Origin: Pseudomonadota bacterium
Lineage (GTDB): Bacteria; Bdellovibrionota; Bdellovibrionia; Bdellovibrionales; JAEYZS01
DNA: 10,455 bases
NCBI GenBank assembly: GCA_023427925.1
Contig: JAEYZS010000134.1
Span: 1-10,455, forward strand
Direction of reading: 5' to 3'
The translations under genes were made by a program, and so were the position numbers. The notes below the pieces were generated by a model. It saw nothing but the letters and a program-made list of their open reading frames with translations. It was not told the DNA's origin and did no database searches. Below are positions 1 to 6,798 of this stretch, piece after piece. Positions within the stretch are counted from its first letter, which is position 1; the number at the start of each line of letters is the position of its first letter.

Positions 1-270
1 GGCAGAATCATTTCACTGAGTCCCAATTATGCCGAAGAAGTTGTAGATAATGTTGAACGTTTTGCTAAAGAGTTTAGGAGTTATGCAAATAGTTTATTTA
101 GCAGATATTCAAACGACTCCCCACGAGAAAGGGAGAGAATCGTTGATCTATTAAGAGATGGTGTTGGGTTGAGTAGTATCTTCTACTCTGAAGACCGTCT
201 TCAAGAAATCGAAGCTCAACATAGAGCTCGCAAGGGACATTCTAAAACTTGCATCGGCTTATTTAACTAA
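1..270 (+). CDS. 3' end of an unrecognised protein gene (partial)
   Basis: Frame 1 is open from the window edge to a TAA at 268-270, giving the last 89 residues of a protein; the other two plus frames close within 50 bases. The visible part is hydrophilic and looks helical, with many charged residues (for example SPRERERIVDLL near residues 41-52), no membrane segment and no motif I recognise. It ends in CIGLFN. The gene converges on purF and its TAA overlaps the purF TAG by 4 nt. Without the 5' part I cannot assign a family. Coding status rests on the uninterrupted frame and the clean convergent arrangement. Confidence 0.6.
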   Translation, partial: GRIISLSPNYAEEVVDNVERFAKEFRSYANSLFSRYSNDSPRERERIVDLLRDGVGLSSIFYSEDRLQEIEAQHRARKGHSKTCIGLFN

Positions 271-384
271 TCTTTCCTTAAACCAAACAAATCGGTTGGA
301 TATTTTCCTGTAAAGCAGGCGGCACAGAATTCATCTTCGGTGCCCTGAACGGCTTCAAATAAACTTTTTTCAGTTAAATAAGCC
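256..384. repeat. 13-bp perfect inverted repeat (256-268 / 372-384)
   Basis: GGCTTATTTAACT at 256-268 is the exact reverse complement of AGTTAAATAAGCC at 372-384. Allowing one mismatch extends it to 252-268 / 372-388 (16 of 17 pairs). One arm carries the stop codons of both the left-edge gene and purF; the other lies within purF codons for LAYLT. The arms are separated by 103 nt. It is AT-rich, so it may be chance, but both copies sit at the convergent end of the operon. Confidence 0.5.
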
Positions 385-1679
385 AATGAATCTGCACCAA
401 TATACTCACGGATTTCCTCAGTGGACTTGTGACTTGCGATAAGCTCTGCTCGTCTCGGAGTATCCACACCGTAAAAGCACGGTCCCGTGGTCGGAGGAGC
501 CGCGATTCTCAAGTGAACTTCCTTTGCGCCTGCTTGACGAATAAGGCTTATGATCTTCTTACTGGTTGTTCCTCGCACAAGCGAGTCGTCGATTACGATC
601 ACGCGTTTTCCATTTAAAATATGCTTTTGCGGATTTAATTTTACTTTCACCCCAAATGATCGAATGGACTGCTTGGGTTCAATAAAAGTTCTACCGACGT
701 AATGATTTCTAATAATGCCCATATCAAATGGAATTTTGCTCTCTTCGCTATATCCAAGAGCCGCTGCCACTCCACTGTCGGGTACTGGAATGACAATGTC
801 TGCATCGACAGGACTTTCTTTTGCTAATAGTTTTCCAAGGTTTTTTCGTGACTGATACACGCTTCGTGAGAATACAAGACTATCGGGTCTTGAGAAATAG
901 ACATGCTCAAAAACACATTTAGCTTTCTTAGGTGAATTGATCTTTATGGAATGCTCTCCGGTCTCATCGACCCAAAAGATTTCTCCCGGCTCAATTTCAC
1001 GAATATATTCAGCGCCAATAAGGTCGAACGCACACGTTTCACTTGAAATGATATAACTCTTCTCACCTTTTTCGTTTTTACGAGTTCCTAATACGAGAGG
1101 GCGAAACCCCATGGGATCACGAATGGCGATGAGTTTCTTTTGTGTCATTAATAACAAACTAAACGCCCCCTGAAGAATCTGAACGGATTCTTTAAGTGCA
1201 TCCATAAATTTTAAATGATTTCTCTTTGCTAAAAGATGTAAAAGCACTTCCGTGTCACTTGTGGCTTGAAATATTGCTCCTTCTTTTATCAACTCATCTC
1301 GTAAGAGATGAGCATTTACAATATTTCCGTTGTGGGCAATGGCCACGTTTCCGCGACGCAATCTTGCCGTGAAAGGCTGGGCGTTACTTAAGAGGTTTGA
1401 ACCCGTTGTTGAATATCTAACGTGTCCAATAGCCACATCACCGTGTAGTTCATTGAGCTTGTCTTCCGTAAAAATATCAGGAACTAGTCCCAATCCTTTA
1501 TAGGAAGTTTGAATTGCAGAATCCCCCCGACCTTGTAAAGACACGATTCCCGCGGACTCTTGCCCTCGATGTTGCAAACCAAATAACCCAAGGTACGTGA
1601 GCTTTGCGGCCTCAGTATCATTCCAGACGCCGAACACTCCGCATTCATCTTTAAAGGATCCTGATTTCTCATTTGTCAA
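267..1679 (-). CDS. purF: amidophosphoribosyltransferase (glutamine PRPP amidotransferase)
   Basis: First committed step of purine synthesis in the cytosol: PRPP + glutamine to 5-phosphoribosylamine. With the TTG start chosen here (470 aa), a 12-residue propeptide ends in DE before Cys13 of CGVFGVW, the N-terminal nucleophile after processing; the B. subtilis propeptide is 11 residues. The glutaminase half shows GHVRYSTTG (85-93), AHNGN (115-119) and SDTEV (141-145). The PRPP-binding loop VIVIDDSLVRGTTS is at 360-373. Cys255, Cys401, Cys452 and Cys455 match the four 4Fe-4S ligands of the B. subtilis type. TTG 1677-1679 is preferred over the upstream TTG at 1692-1694 because GGGAG (1688-1692) lies 8 nt before it and it overlaps the purL TGA. 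It is the last gene of the operon; its TAG overlaps the convergent gene's stop. Confidence 0.97.
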   Translation of the reverse strand: MTNEKSGSFKDECGVFGVWNDTEAAKLTYLGLFGLQHRGQESAGIVSLQGRGDSAIQTSYKGLGLVPDIFTEDKLNELHGDVAIGHVRYSTTGSNLLSNAQPFTARLRRGNVAIAHNGNIVNAHLLRDELIKEGAIFQATSDTEVLLHLLAKRNHLKFMDALKESVQILQGAFSLLLMTQKKLIAIRDPMGFRPLVLGTRKNEKGEKSYIISSETCAFDLIGAEYIREIEPGEIFWVDETGEHSIKINSPKKAKCVFEHVYFSRPDSLVFSRSVYQSRKNLGKLLAKESPVDADIVIPVPDSGVAAALGYSEESKIPFDMGIIRNHYVGRTFIEPKQSIRSFGVKVKLNPQKHILNGKRVIVIDDSLVRGTTSKKIISLIRQAGAKEVHLRIAAPPTTGPCFYGVDTPRRAELIASHKSTEEIREYIGADSLAYLTEKSLFEAVQGTEDEFCAACFTGKYPTDLFGLRKD

Positions 1680-3847
1680 AATAAATTCTCCCAAGAATTT
1701 TTGTACTTATTATTTAGGTCTTCAATACTGACATCCAAGTGCTCCCCTAGGACGAGTCTGTTTCCACCTGTGAGACCGAGCTTTGCAAACAGTATCCCTC
1801 GAGATCTCAATCCATCTTCGAATTTCTGACCATTTTTAACAGCAAAAACTGCTTCATAAAGTCTTTCTCTAAAAAGATCTTCCGTAGAGTGAATAAAATC
1901 TGGTAACGAATCGACCACGATGCTGACATCTTTCGACGCTCGAAATAGAGCGTAAGCCAATCCAAATTTCCCGACGGTTTTTGTCGCCTTAACGTTTTCA
2001 TCAACGGAAATGTCTTTAAGATTAAAGATCCAATCAGATGTATCTTTTACATTGATGTCTTTTTCTTCAGCGTGGATTTGATCCTTATAAAACTCTTCTA
2101 GTTTTCCGCCTGTGGTAATCTGGTGATTATAAATCAAATAGACCGCTTGATTCTGATCAAAATAATCCTTTGGAATATTTGAAACCGACTCTCTTAACCC
2201 CACAAGTCCTGTCGCAGGAGTCGAAGTGATGGGGGAACCGAGTGTTTCATTATAAAAACTCACATTGCCACTGATTACTGGTGAGTTAAGCGCTTTACAG
2301 GCTTCACTGATGCTCTCAACACTTGTTACAAACTCAGTCATGATTTCTGGATTTTCAGGGCTTGCAAAATTCAAACAATCTGTAAGTGCAACGGGCTCAA
2401 ATCCTTTAATCGCTAAATTTAGTGCGGGATAGAGAACTGCATCCAGGGCACCAATTCTTGCGTCTAATCTCATTAGATACGGACGACAACCTAAAGATAT
2501 TCCTAAAGCGCGATCAGAATGCTCAAGCCTGACTGCGCCAATAGAATTTGAACAATCCATTGCAGTTTGACCACCGACTCTTTGATCGTATTGACTAAAA
2601 ATCCATTCCCTTGATGTTCCGTATTCGCTTGTCACAATTTCAACTAAAGTTTCTTCAGCGTCGAAGACTTCAAAGTTAAAACTTCCTCTATTTTTTCGAG
2701 AGTATTTTGAGTAAGGGCGATCATATTTAGGAGCGTTTTCAACCAAAAGATCAGGATCAATTTCGCAAATCTTTTCGTTCTTCCAGAAGAGTTCAATATT
2801 TTTGGAAGGCAAGACCTCTCCGATAGTTGTAGCATCTAATCCCCAACGATGGAAAATTTCTTGAATTCTATTGAGTTTTGACGGCTCACAGATAAGAAGC
2901 ATTCTCTCTTGGCTTTCAGATAGCAAAATATCTTCTGGAGTTAATGTTGAATCTCTCAAGGGAACTTTATCCAATTTAATCTTTAATCCCACACCACCTT
3001 TAGAAGACATTTCAAAAGACGACGATGTTAAACCCGCCGCTCCCATATCTTGGATTGCAACGACAAGCTTTTCGTTAATAACCTCAAGACATGATTCAAT
3101 AAGAAGCTTTTCAAAGAACGGATCTCCGATTTGAACCGTGGGACGATTTTGAGCGGACTTCTCATCAAAACTTTCTGATGCCATGCTGGCTCCGTGAATC
3201 CCGTCCCTACCCGTCTTAGCTCCGACGTAGACAACTAGATTCCCCTCACCTTTGGCTTTTGATAAAGCTAATTCCTCGCCTGGATATAAGACTCCAAGTG
3301 CGAAGGCATTGACGAGAATATTTTTGTTATAACTTTTATGAAACTCAGTAAATCCTGTGACAGCAGGTACACCGACGCAGTTGCCGTATCCGCTAATTCC
3401 TCCTACAACACCTTCGACTAAAGATTTCATTCGTGGAGCTTCTTTTTCACCAAAGCAGAGGTAGTTTGCTGTAGCGACAGGACGAGCACCCATCGTAAAG
3501 ATATCTCTTAAGATACCACCAATACCCGTAGCTGCTCCTTGATAAGGCTCAATAAAGCTTGGGTGATTGTGTGACTCCATTTTAAAAGAGATGCGCTCGC
3601 CTTTTCCTAGATCAACTACGCCAGAGTTCTCTCCTTCGCTGACAAGAACTCGACTGTTTTTATTAAAAAATTTCTTAAGATGTATTTTTGAACTTTTATA
3701 AGAACAGTGTTCACTCCAAAGAGCCGAGAACAATGCCCACTCCACTCCTTGGGGTTCGCGCTTTAAGATCTCACAAATTTTTTTGTACTCGCTTTCGCTG
3801 ATTCGATATTTCTTTAGTTTGGTTTTTAGCTCTTGATTTATATCCAT
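1676..3847 (-). CDS. purL: phosphoribosylformylglycinamidine synthase subunit PurL (small type)
   Basis: ATP-dependent synthetase subunit of FGAM synthase: it converts FGAR to FGAM with ammonia delivered by PurQ, in a complex with PurS. The 723-aa product is close to the roughly 740-residue small PurL of B. subtilis, unlike the ~1,300-residue fused enzyme of E. coli. Visible motifs are WSEHCSYK (44-51), ESHNHPS (91-97, with the conserved His pair), TGRDGIHGAS (212-221), QIGDPF (239-244), DMGAAGL (267-273) and SESQERM (310-316). The second half repeats the AIR-synthetase-like fold, including GGQTAMDCSNS and the segment ISGNVSFYNE. ATG 3845-3847 is preferred over an upstream in-frame TTG (3881-3883) because AAAGG lies 9 nt before it. 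The start overlaps the purQ end by 10 nt and the TGA overlaps the purF TTG. Confidence 0.97.
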   Translation of the reverse strand: MDINQELKTKLKKYRISESEYKKICEILKREPQGVEWALFSALWSEHCSYKSSKIHLKKFFNKNSRVLVSEGENSGVVDLGKGERISFKMESHNHPSFIEPYQGAATGIGGILRDIFTMGARPVATANYLCFGEKEAPRMKSLVEGVVGGISGYGNCVGVPAVTGFTEFHKSYNKNILVNAFALGVLYPGEELALSKAKGEGNLVVYVGAKTGRDGIHGASMASESFDEKSAQNRPTVQIGDPFFEKLLIESCLEVINEKLVVAIQDMGAAGLTSSSFEMSSKGGVGLKIKLDKVPLRDSTLTPEDILLSESQERMLLICEPSKLNRIQEIFHRWGLDATTIGEVLPSKNIELFWKNEKICEIDPDLLVENAPKYDRPYSKYSRKNRGSFNFEVFDAEETLVEIVTSEYGTSREWIFSQYDQRVGGQTAMDCSNSIGAVRLEHSDRALGISLGCRPYLMRLDARIGALDAVLYPALNLAIKGFEPVALTDCLNFASPENPEIMTEFVTSVESISEACKALNSPVISGNVSFYNETLGSPITSTPATGLVGLRESVSNIPKDYFDQNQAVYLIYNHQITTGGKLEEFYKDQIHAEEKDINVKDTSDWIFNLKDISVDENVKATKTVGKFGLAYALFRASKDVSIVVDSLPDFIHSTEDLFRERLYEAVFAVKNGQKFEDGLRSRGILFAKLGLTGGNRLVLGEHLDVSIEDLNNKYKNSWENLF
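1688..1692 (-). promoter_or_regulatory. purF Shine-Dalgarno (decides start)
   Basis: GGGAG sits inside the last codons of purL, 8 nt upstream of the TTG at 1677-1679. The alternative upstream TTG at 1692-1694 overlaps this motif and has only an A/T-rich stretch before it, so the downstream TTG is the better start. Confidence 0.7.
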
Positions 3848-4488
3848 TCGAAAAAGCCTTTCCCTATAGAAGACCCCATCCAATCATAAAGTGCTCTTTC
3901 CGGATGAGGCATTAAACCAACAACATTTTTTTTGTCATTTGTAACCCCTGCAATATCAAAAGCGGAGCCATTGGGGTTTTCAGAATATACTGCCAAGATT
4001 TGATCCTGATCTTGAATTCTCTTTAGTGTTTCGTCGTCAGCAAAGAATCTTCCCTCGCCGTGTGCAATCGGGAGCGTTATCTTTTGACCGACGGAGTATT
4101 TTTGAGTCCAAGGATTAGATGTACTTTTGATTTCTAATTCTTCCCAACGGTCAATGAACTTTAATCCTTGGTTCCTCATAAGAACACCAGGTAGCAAGCC
4201 AGCTTCACACAGAATTTGAAACCCGTTACAAATTCCAAGGACGGGTTTTCCTTTTTGCGCAAATTCTTGCACGGACTTCATCACCCTGGCTCTTGCAGAA
4301 AGAGCTCCGGTTCTTAGGTAATCTCCGTAACTGAATCCGCCCGGTAAAATCACAGCATCAAATTCGTTGACATCAAATTGATCTTGATACCAAAGAAATT
4401 TCGGATCAACTCCGACTTCCCTTGCCGCTTGAATGATATCCCGATCACAATTTGTTCCGAGAAATCGAACGACACCTACTTTTTTCAT
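3838..4488 (-). CDS. purQ: phosphoribosylformylglycinamidine synthase subunit PurQ (glutaminase)
   Basis: Class I glutamine amidotransferase subunit of FGAM synthase; it hydrolyses glutamine and passes ammonia to PurL. The 216-residue length is normal for the family. The N-terminus KVGVVRFLGTNCDRD is typical. The oxyanion-strand segment LPGGFSYGDYLR is at 48-59, the nucleophile is Cys87 in GICNGFQIL, IAHGEGRF is at 141-148, and the catalytic His195 and Glu197 are in MPHPER. All triad residues are intact. The ATG is preceded by AGGAG with a 9-nt spacer, inside the 21-nt gap after purS. The last 10 nt overlap the purL start, a common coupling arrangement for subunits of one complex. Confidence 0.97.
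   Translation of the reverse strand: MKKVGVVRFLGTNCDRDIIQAAREVGVDPKFLWYQDQFDVNEFDAVILPGGFSYGDYLRTGALSARARVMKSVQEFAQKGKPVLGICNGFQILCEAGLLPGVLMRNQGLKFIDRWEELEIKSTSNPWTQKYSVGQKITLPIAHGEGRFFADDETLKRIQDQDQILAVYSENPNGSAFDIAGVTNDKKNVVGLMPHPERALYDWMGSSIGKGFFEWI
3857..3861 (-). promoter_or_regulatory. purL Shine-Dalgarno (decides start)
   Basis: AAAGG, extended upstream by GGG, lies within the last codons of purQ, 9 nt before the ATG at 3845-3847. The longer reading frame from TTG 3881-3883 would add 12 residues (MDGVFYRERLFR) that are just purQ sequence read in another frame. Confidence 0.65.
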
Positions 4489-4509
4489 TTAAGTTGTCTC
4501 CTGGCCAGT

Positions 4510-4749
4510 TTAGTTTAAAACTTCAACTTCGTAATTTTCAATCAAGGGATTATACAGTACGTACTCTGCCATCTTGTTGACCTTGGATTTTGCCTCTTCA
4601 AAGTCTTTTGCATCGACATCAAGAACAATGTATTTACCGATCTTGCAATCCAAAACTGGAAATCCATTTTCAACCAAACTGCTTTGAACCGTTCTTCCTT
4701 GGCTGTCTAACACTTCTTTGCGAGGTAAAACCTTTATTCCTATTTTCAT
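4510..4749 (-). CDS. purS: phosphoribosylformylglycinamidine synthase subunit PurS
   Basis: Small non-catalytic subunit that bridges PurQ and PurL in the three-part FGAM synthase. The 79-residue product has the family pattern: a starting beta strand (MKIGIKVLPRKEVLD), then DSQGRTVQ, an IGKY segment at about 37-40, and a C-terminal NPLIENYEVEV strand. B. subtilis PurS is of similar size (about 84 aa). Two ATGs compete. The first (4753-4755) overlaps the purC stop as ATGA but directly abuts AAAGGG (4756-4761). The second (4747-4749) stands 6 nt from that motif and gives the usual family N-terminus, so I chose it. The first ATG would add two residues (MT). Confidence 0.93.
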   Translation of the reverse strand: MKIGIKVLPRKEVLDSQGRTVQSSLVENGFPVLDCKIGKYIVLDVDAKDFEEAKSKVNKMAEYVLYNPLIENYEVEVLN

Positions 4750-4751
4750 AG

Positions 4752-5480
4752 TCATCCCTTTATGTGTTTATTGATTCTATTGTAAATTTCCATATAACCC
4801 GTTTTGACGTCGCCTAGGTCATATCTGAAGCGATCCTTGTCGAATTTTTCCTTGGTCTCTTTGTCCCATAATCTGCAAGAGTCTGGAGAAATTTCATCAG
4901 CAAGTATTATGTTACCCTTTTCATCAAATCCAATTTCGATTTTGAAGTCGACAAGCAGAATTCCTATCTCGCTAAAGAATCCTTCTAAATAGTGATTCAC
5001 TGATGCTGCGAGTTTTTTTATTTCGTCGATTTGATCTTTTGTTAGTATCTTTAACATCAAAATCTGATCGTCACTTATAAATGGGTCATTCAAAGCATCA
5101 TCTTTATAGTAAAACTCAATCAGTGCTGGATTGATTTTTAGCCCTTCTTCAAGATTGAACTTTTTCTTAAGACTTCCAGCCACGATATTCCTTGCAACAA
5201 CTTCTAAAGGGATCATCTTAAGTTTTTTTGTGATCATAACGTTATCTCCGATAACGTCGACCATATGGGACGGAATTTGATTTTGTGCTAGAGCATTAAA
5301 GATTTTCTGTGAAATATTTCGGTTGAGAGTTCCTTTGACGTCGAACTCTCCTTTTTTTACACCATTAAAGGCTGTTAAGGAATTTTTAAATTCTTGCCAC
5401 AACAATTGACTGTCTTCGCGAACGGAGAAAATTTTCTTGGCCTTACCTTCATAGAGCAATTCACCCTTTGTATAACCCAC
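4752..5480 (-). CDS. purC: phosphoribosylaminoimidazole-succinocarboxamide synthase (SAICAR synthetase)
   Basis: ATP-dependent ligation of CAIR and aspartate to SAICAR, step 8 of IMP synthesis. The 242-aa length matches bacterial PurC. Visible motifs are YEGKAKKIF (10-18, ATP-site start), IPLEVVARNIVAGS (90-103, family signature), LLVDFKIEIG (175-184), ADEISPDSCRLWD (194-206, second signature) and DKDRFRYDLGD (214-224). The start is a GTG (5478-5480) with AAGGAG at 5487-5492 and a 6-nt spacer, in the 16-nt gap after purB. The TGA stop overlaps the first possible purS ATG. The next step, PurB, is encoded directly upstream. Confidence 0.97.
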   Translation of the reverse strand: MGYTKGELLYEGKAKKIFSVREDSQLLWQEFKNSLTAFNGVKKGEFDVKGTLNRNISQKIFNALAQNQIPSHMVDVIGDNVMITKKLKMIPLEVVARNIVAGSLKKKFNLEEGLKINPALIEFYYKDDALNDPFISDDQILMLKILTKDQIDEIKKLAASVNHYLEGFFSEIGILLVDFKIEIGFDEKGNIILADEISPDSCRLWDKETKEKFDKDRFRYDLGDVKTGYMEIYNRINKHIKG

Positions 5481-5496
5481 CGAAATCTCCTTTTAT

Positions 5497-6798
5497 CTAT
5501 TTCTTAATCCGTCTCTCCAATTCCTTAAACCGCTTGGAAATAGTTTCTATATGCCTTTTACCGCTAAAAATCGTATTTAATTCTGAAACCTTTAAGTGAC
5601 CCATTACATCTTTGTTCTTTTTAAGAGCACTTAAAAGTGTTTCCTTGGCTCTTAAGCCATGACTTACACTTTGAACAAGTTTGTACGCATCTTCCCTTGA
5701 GAGTCCTTTATCAACTAATGCCAAAAGAACATGTGAACTAAAGAGGTTGCCACAAGAAAGATTAATATTTTCTTTCATGCGTGCGCTATTCACATAAAGC
5801 CCCTTAATAAGGGTATTCATGCGGTCCACCATGTAGTCAGCAGCAATGAAAGCATCCGGGAACATGATTCTCTCTGCCGAAGAATGCGAAATATCGCGCT
5901 CATGCCACAACGAAGTGTTTTCTAATGCAACAGAAACATATGACCTTAAAATTCTTGAAAGACCAGTTATATTTTCTCCACTTATTGGATTTTTCTTGTG
6001 AGGCATAGCACTTGAACCTTTTTGCCCTGGAGTAAATCCTTCAACAACTTCTCCAACTTCCGTTCTTTGCAAATGTCGAAGTTCAACTGCAAGTCTCTCA
6101 AGAGCTGAGGCTGTTTGAGCTAGAGCTAAAATGACCTGAGCATGACGATCTCTTGGGATCACTTGTGTTGCAACATCTTCTGGAGAAAGCTTTAACAACT
6201 CGCCCACTTTTTCTTCGACCTTAATACTTTGAGCCGAGTAAGTTCCCACTGCACCGCTGAGCTTTACAATTTCAGTTTGCATAAGTGCGGTTTTAAGTCT
6301 TACGCGGTTTCTTTTTAGCTCGAAGGCATAACCTAAGAGTTTATAGCCAAACGTAGTCGGCTCAGCGTGCATCCCATGAGTGCGTCCTGCACATAAAGTA
6401 TTTTTGTATTTGATTGAGGACTTTTTTAGAGTTTCTAGAAGTTGATCTAAGGTTTTAAGTAATAAATTTCCAGCATCGCGAATTTGCAGACTCAGTGCCG
6501 TGTCCAATACATCGGAACTCGTTAAGCCATAATGAATAAACTTACCATTCGGGCCAACGTTTTCAGCGACCGCAGAAACAAATGCAATAACGTCATGCTT
6601 TGTTTCTTTTTCGATCTCGAGAATTCTTTCAATTTTAAATTTAGATTTTTTTTGAATATCTGCTGAAGCTTTTCGAGGAATGATTCCCAATCCTGCTTGC
6701 ACCCTTGCGACTGCTTTCTCAACGTCTAACATATAACGGAAGCGCGCTTCGGGCTCCCAAATTTTTGCCATTTCCTTACGAGTATATCTCGCTATCAC
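5497..6798 (-). CDS. purB: adenylosuccinate lyase
   Basis: Cleaves SAICAR to AICAR plus fumarate, and adenylosuccinate to AMP plus fumarate; it belongs to the fumarase/aspartase superfamily. The chosen GTG start (6796-6798) gives 433 aa beginning IARYTRKEM after Met, matching the B. subtilis start IERYSRPEM. With this start the conserved histidines fall at His68 (KHDV), His89 (IHYGLTS) and His141 (GRTHGMHAEPT), the same numbers as the B. subtilis active-site residues. The flexible signature loop GSSAMPHKKNP begins near residue 261 and is followed by ERDISHSSAER. AGGAG (6807-6811) lies 8 nt before the GTG. A longer frame from TTG 6838-6840 adds 14 residues with no family match. The start overlaps the preceding unknown gene by 23 nt. 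Confidence 0.97.
   Translation of the reverse strand: MIARYTRKEMAKIWEPEARFRYMLDVEKAVARVQAGLGIIPRKASADIQKKSKFKIERILEIEKETKHDVIAFVSAVAENVGPNGKFIHYGLTSSDVLDTALSLQIRDAGNLLLKTLDQLLETLKKSSIKYKNTLCAGRTHGMHAEPTTFGYKLLGYAFELKRNRVRLKTALMQTEIVKLSGAVGTYSAQSIKVEEKVGELLKLSPEDVATQVIPRDRHAQVILALAQTASALERLAVELRHLQRTEVGEVVEGFTPGQKGSSAMPHKKNPISGENITGLSRILRSYVSVALENTSLWHERDISHSSAERIMFPDAFIAADYMVDRMNTLIKGLYVNSARMKENINLSCGNLFSSHVLLALVDKGLSREDAYKLVQSVSHGLRAKETLLSALKKNKDVMGHLKVSELNTIFSGKRHIETISKRFKELERRIKK

Noticed and set aside
1680..1694. Upstream TTG start for purF (475 aa)
   Set aside because: It overlaps the Shine-Dalgarno of the downstream TTG, has no ribosome site of its own and lengthens the propeptide.
2871..3134. 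87-codon plus-strand open frame
   Set aside because: Antisense to strongly conserved purL motifs; its openness follows from purL codon use.
5239..5257. 8-bp perfect hairpin (ACGTTATC / GATAACGT) inside purC
   Set aside because: It encodes conserved VDVIGDNV and about one such stem is expected by chance in a window of this length; no T-run follows.
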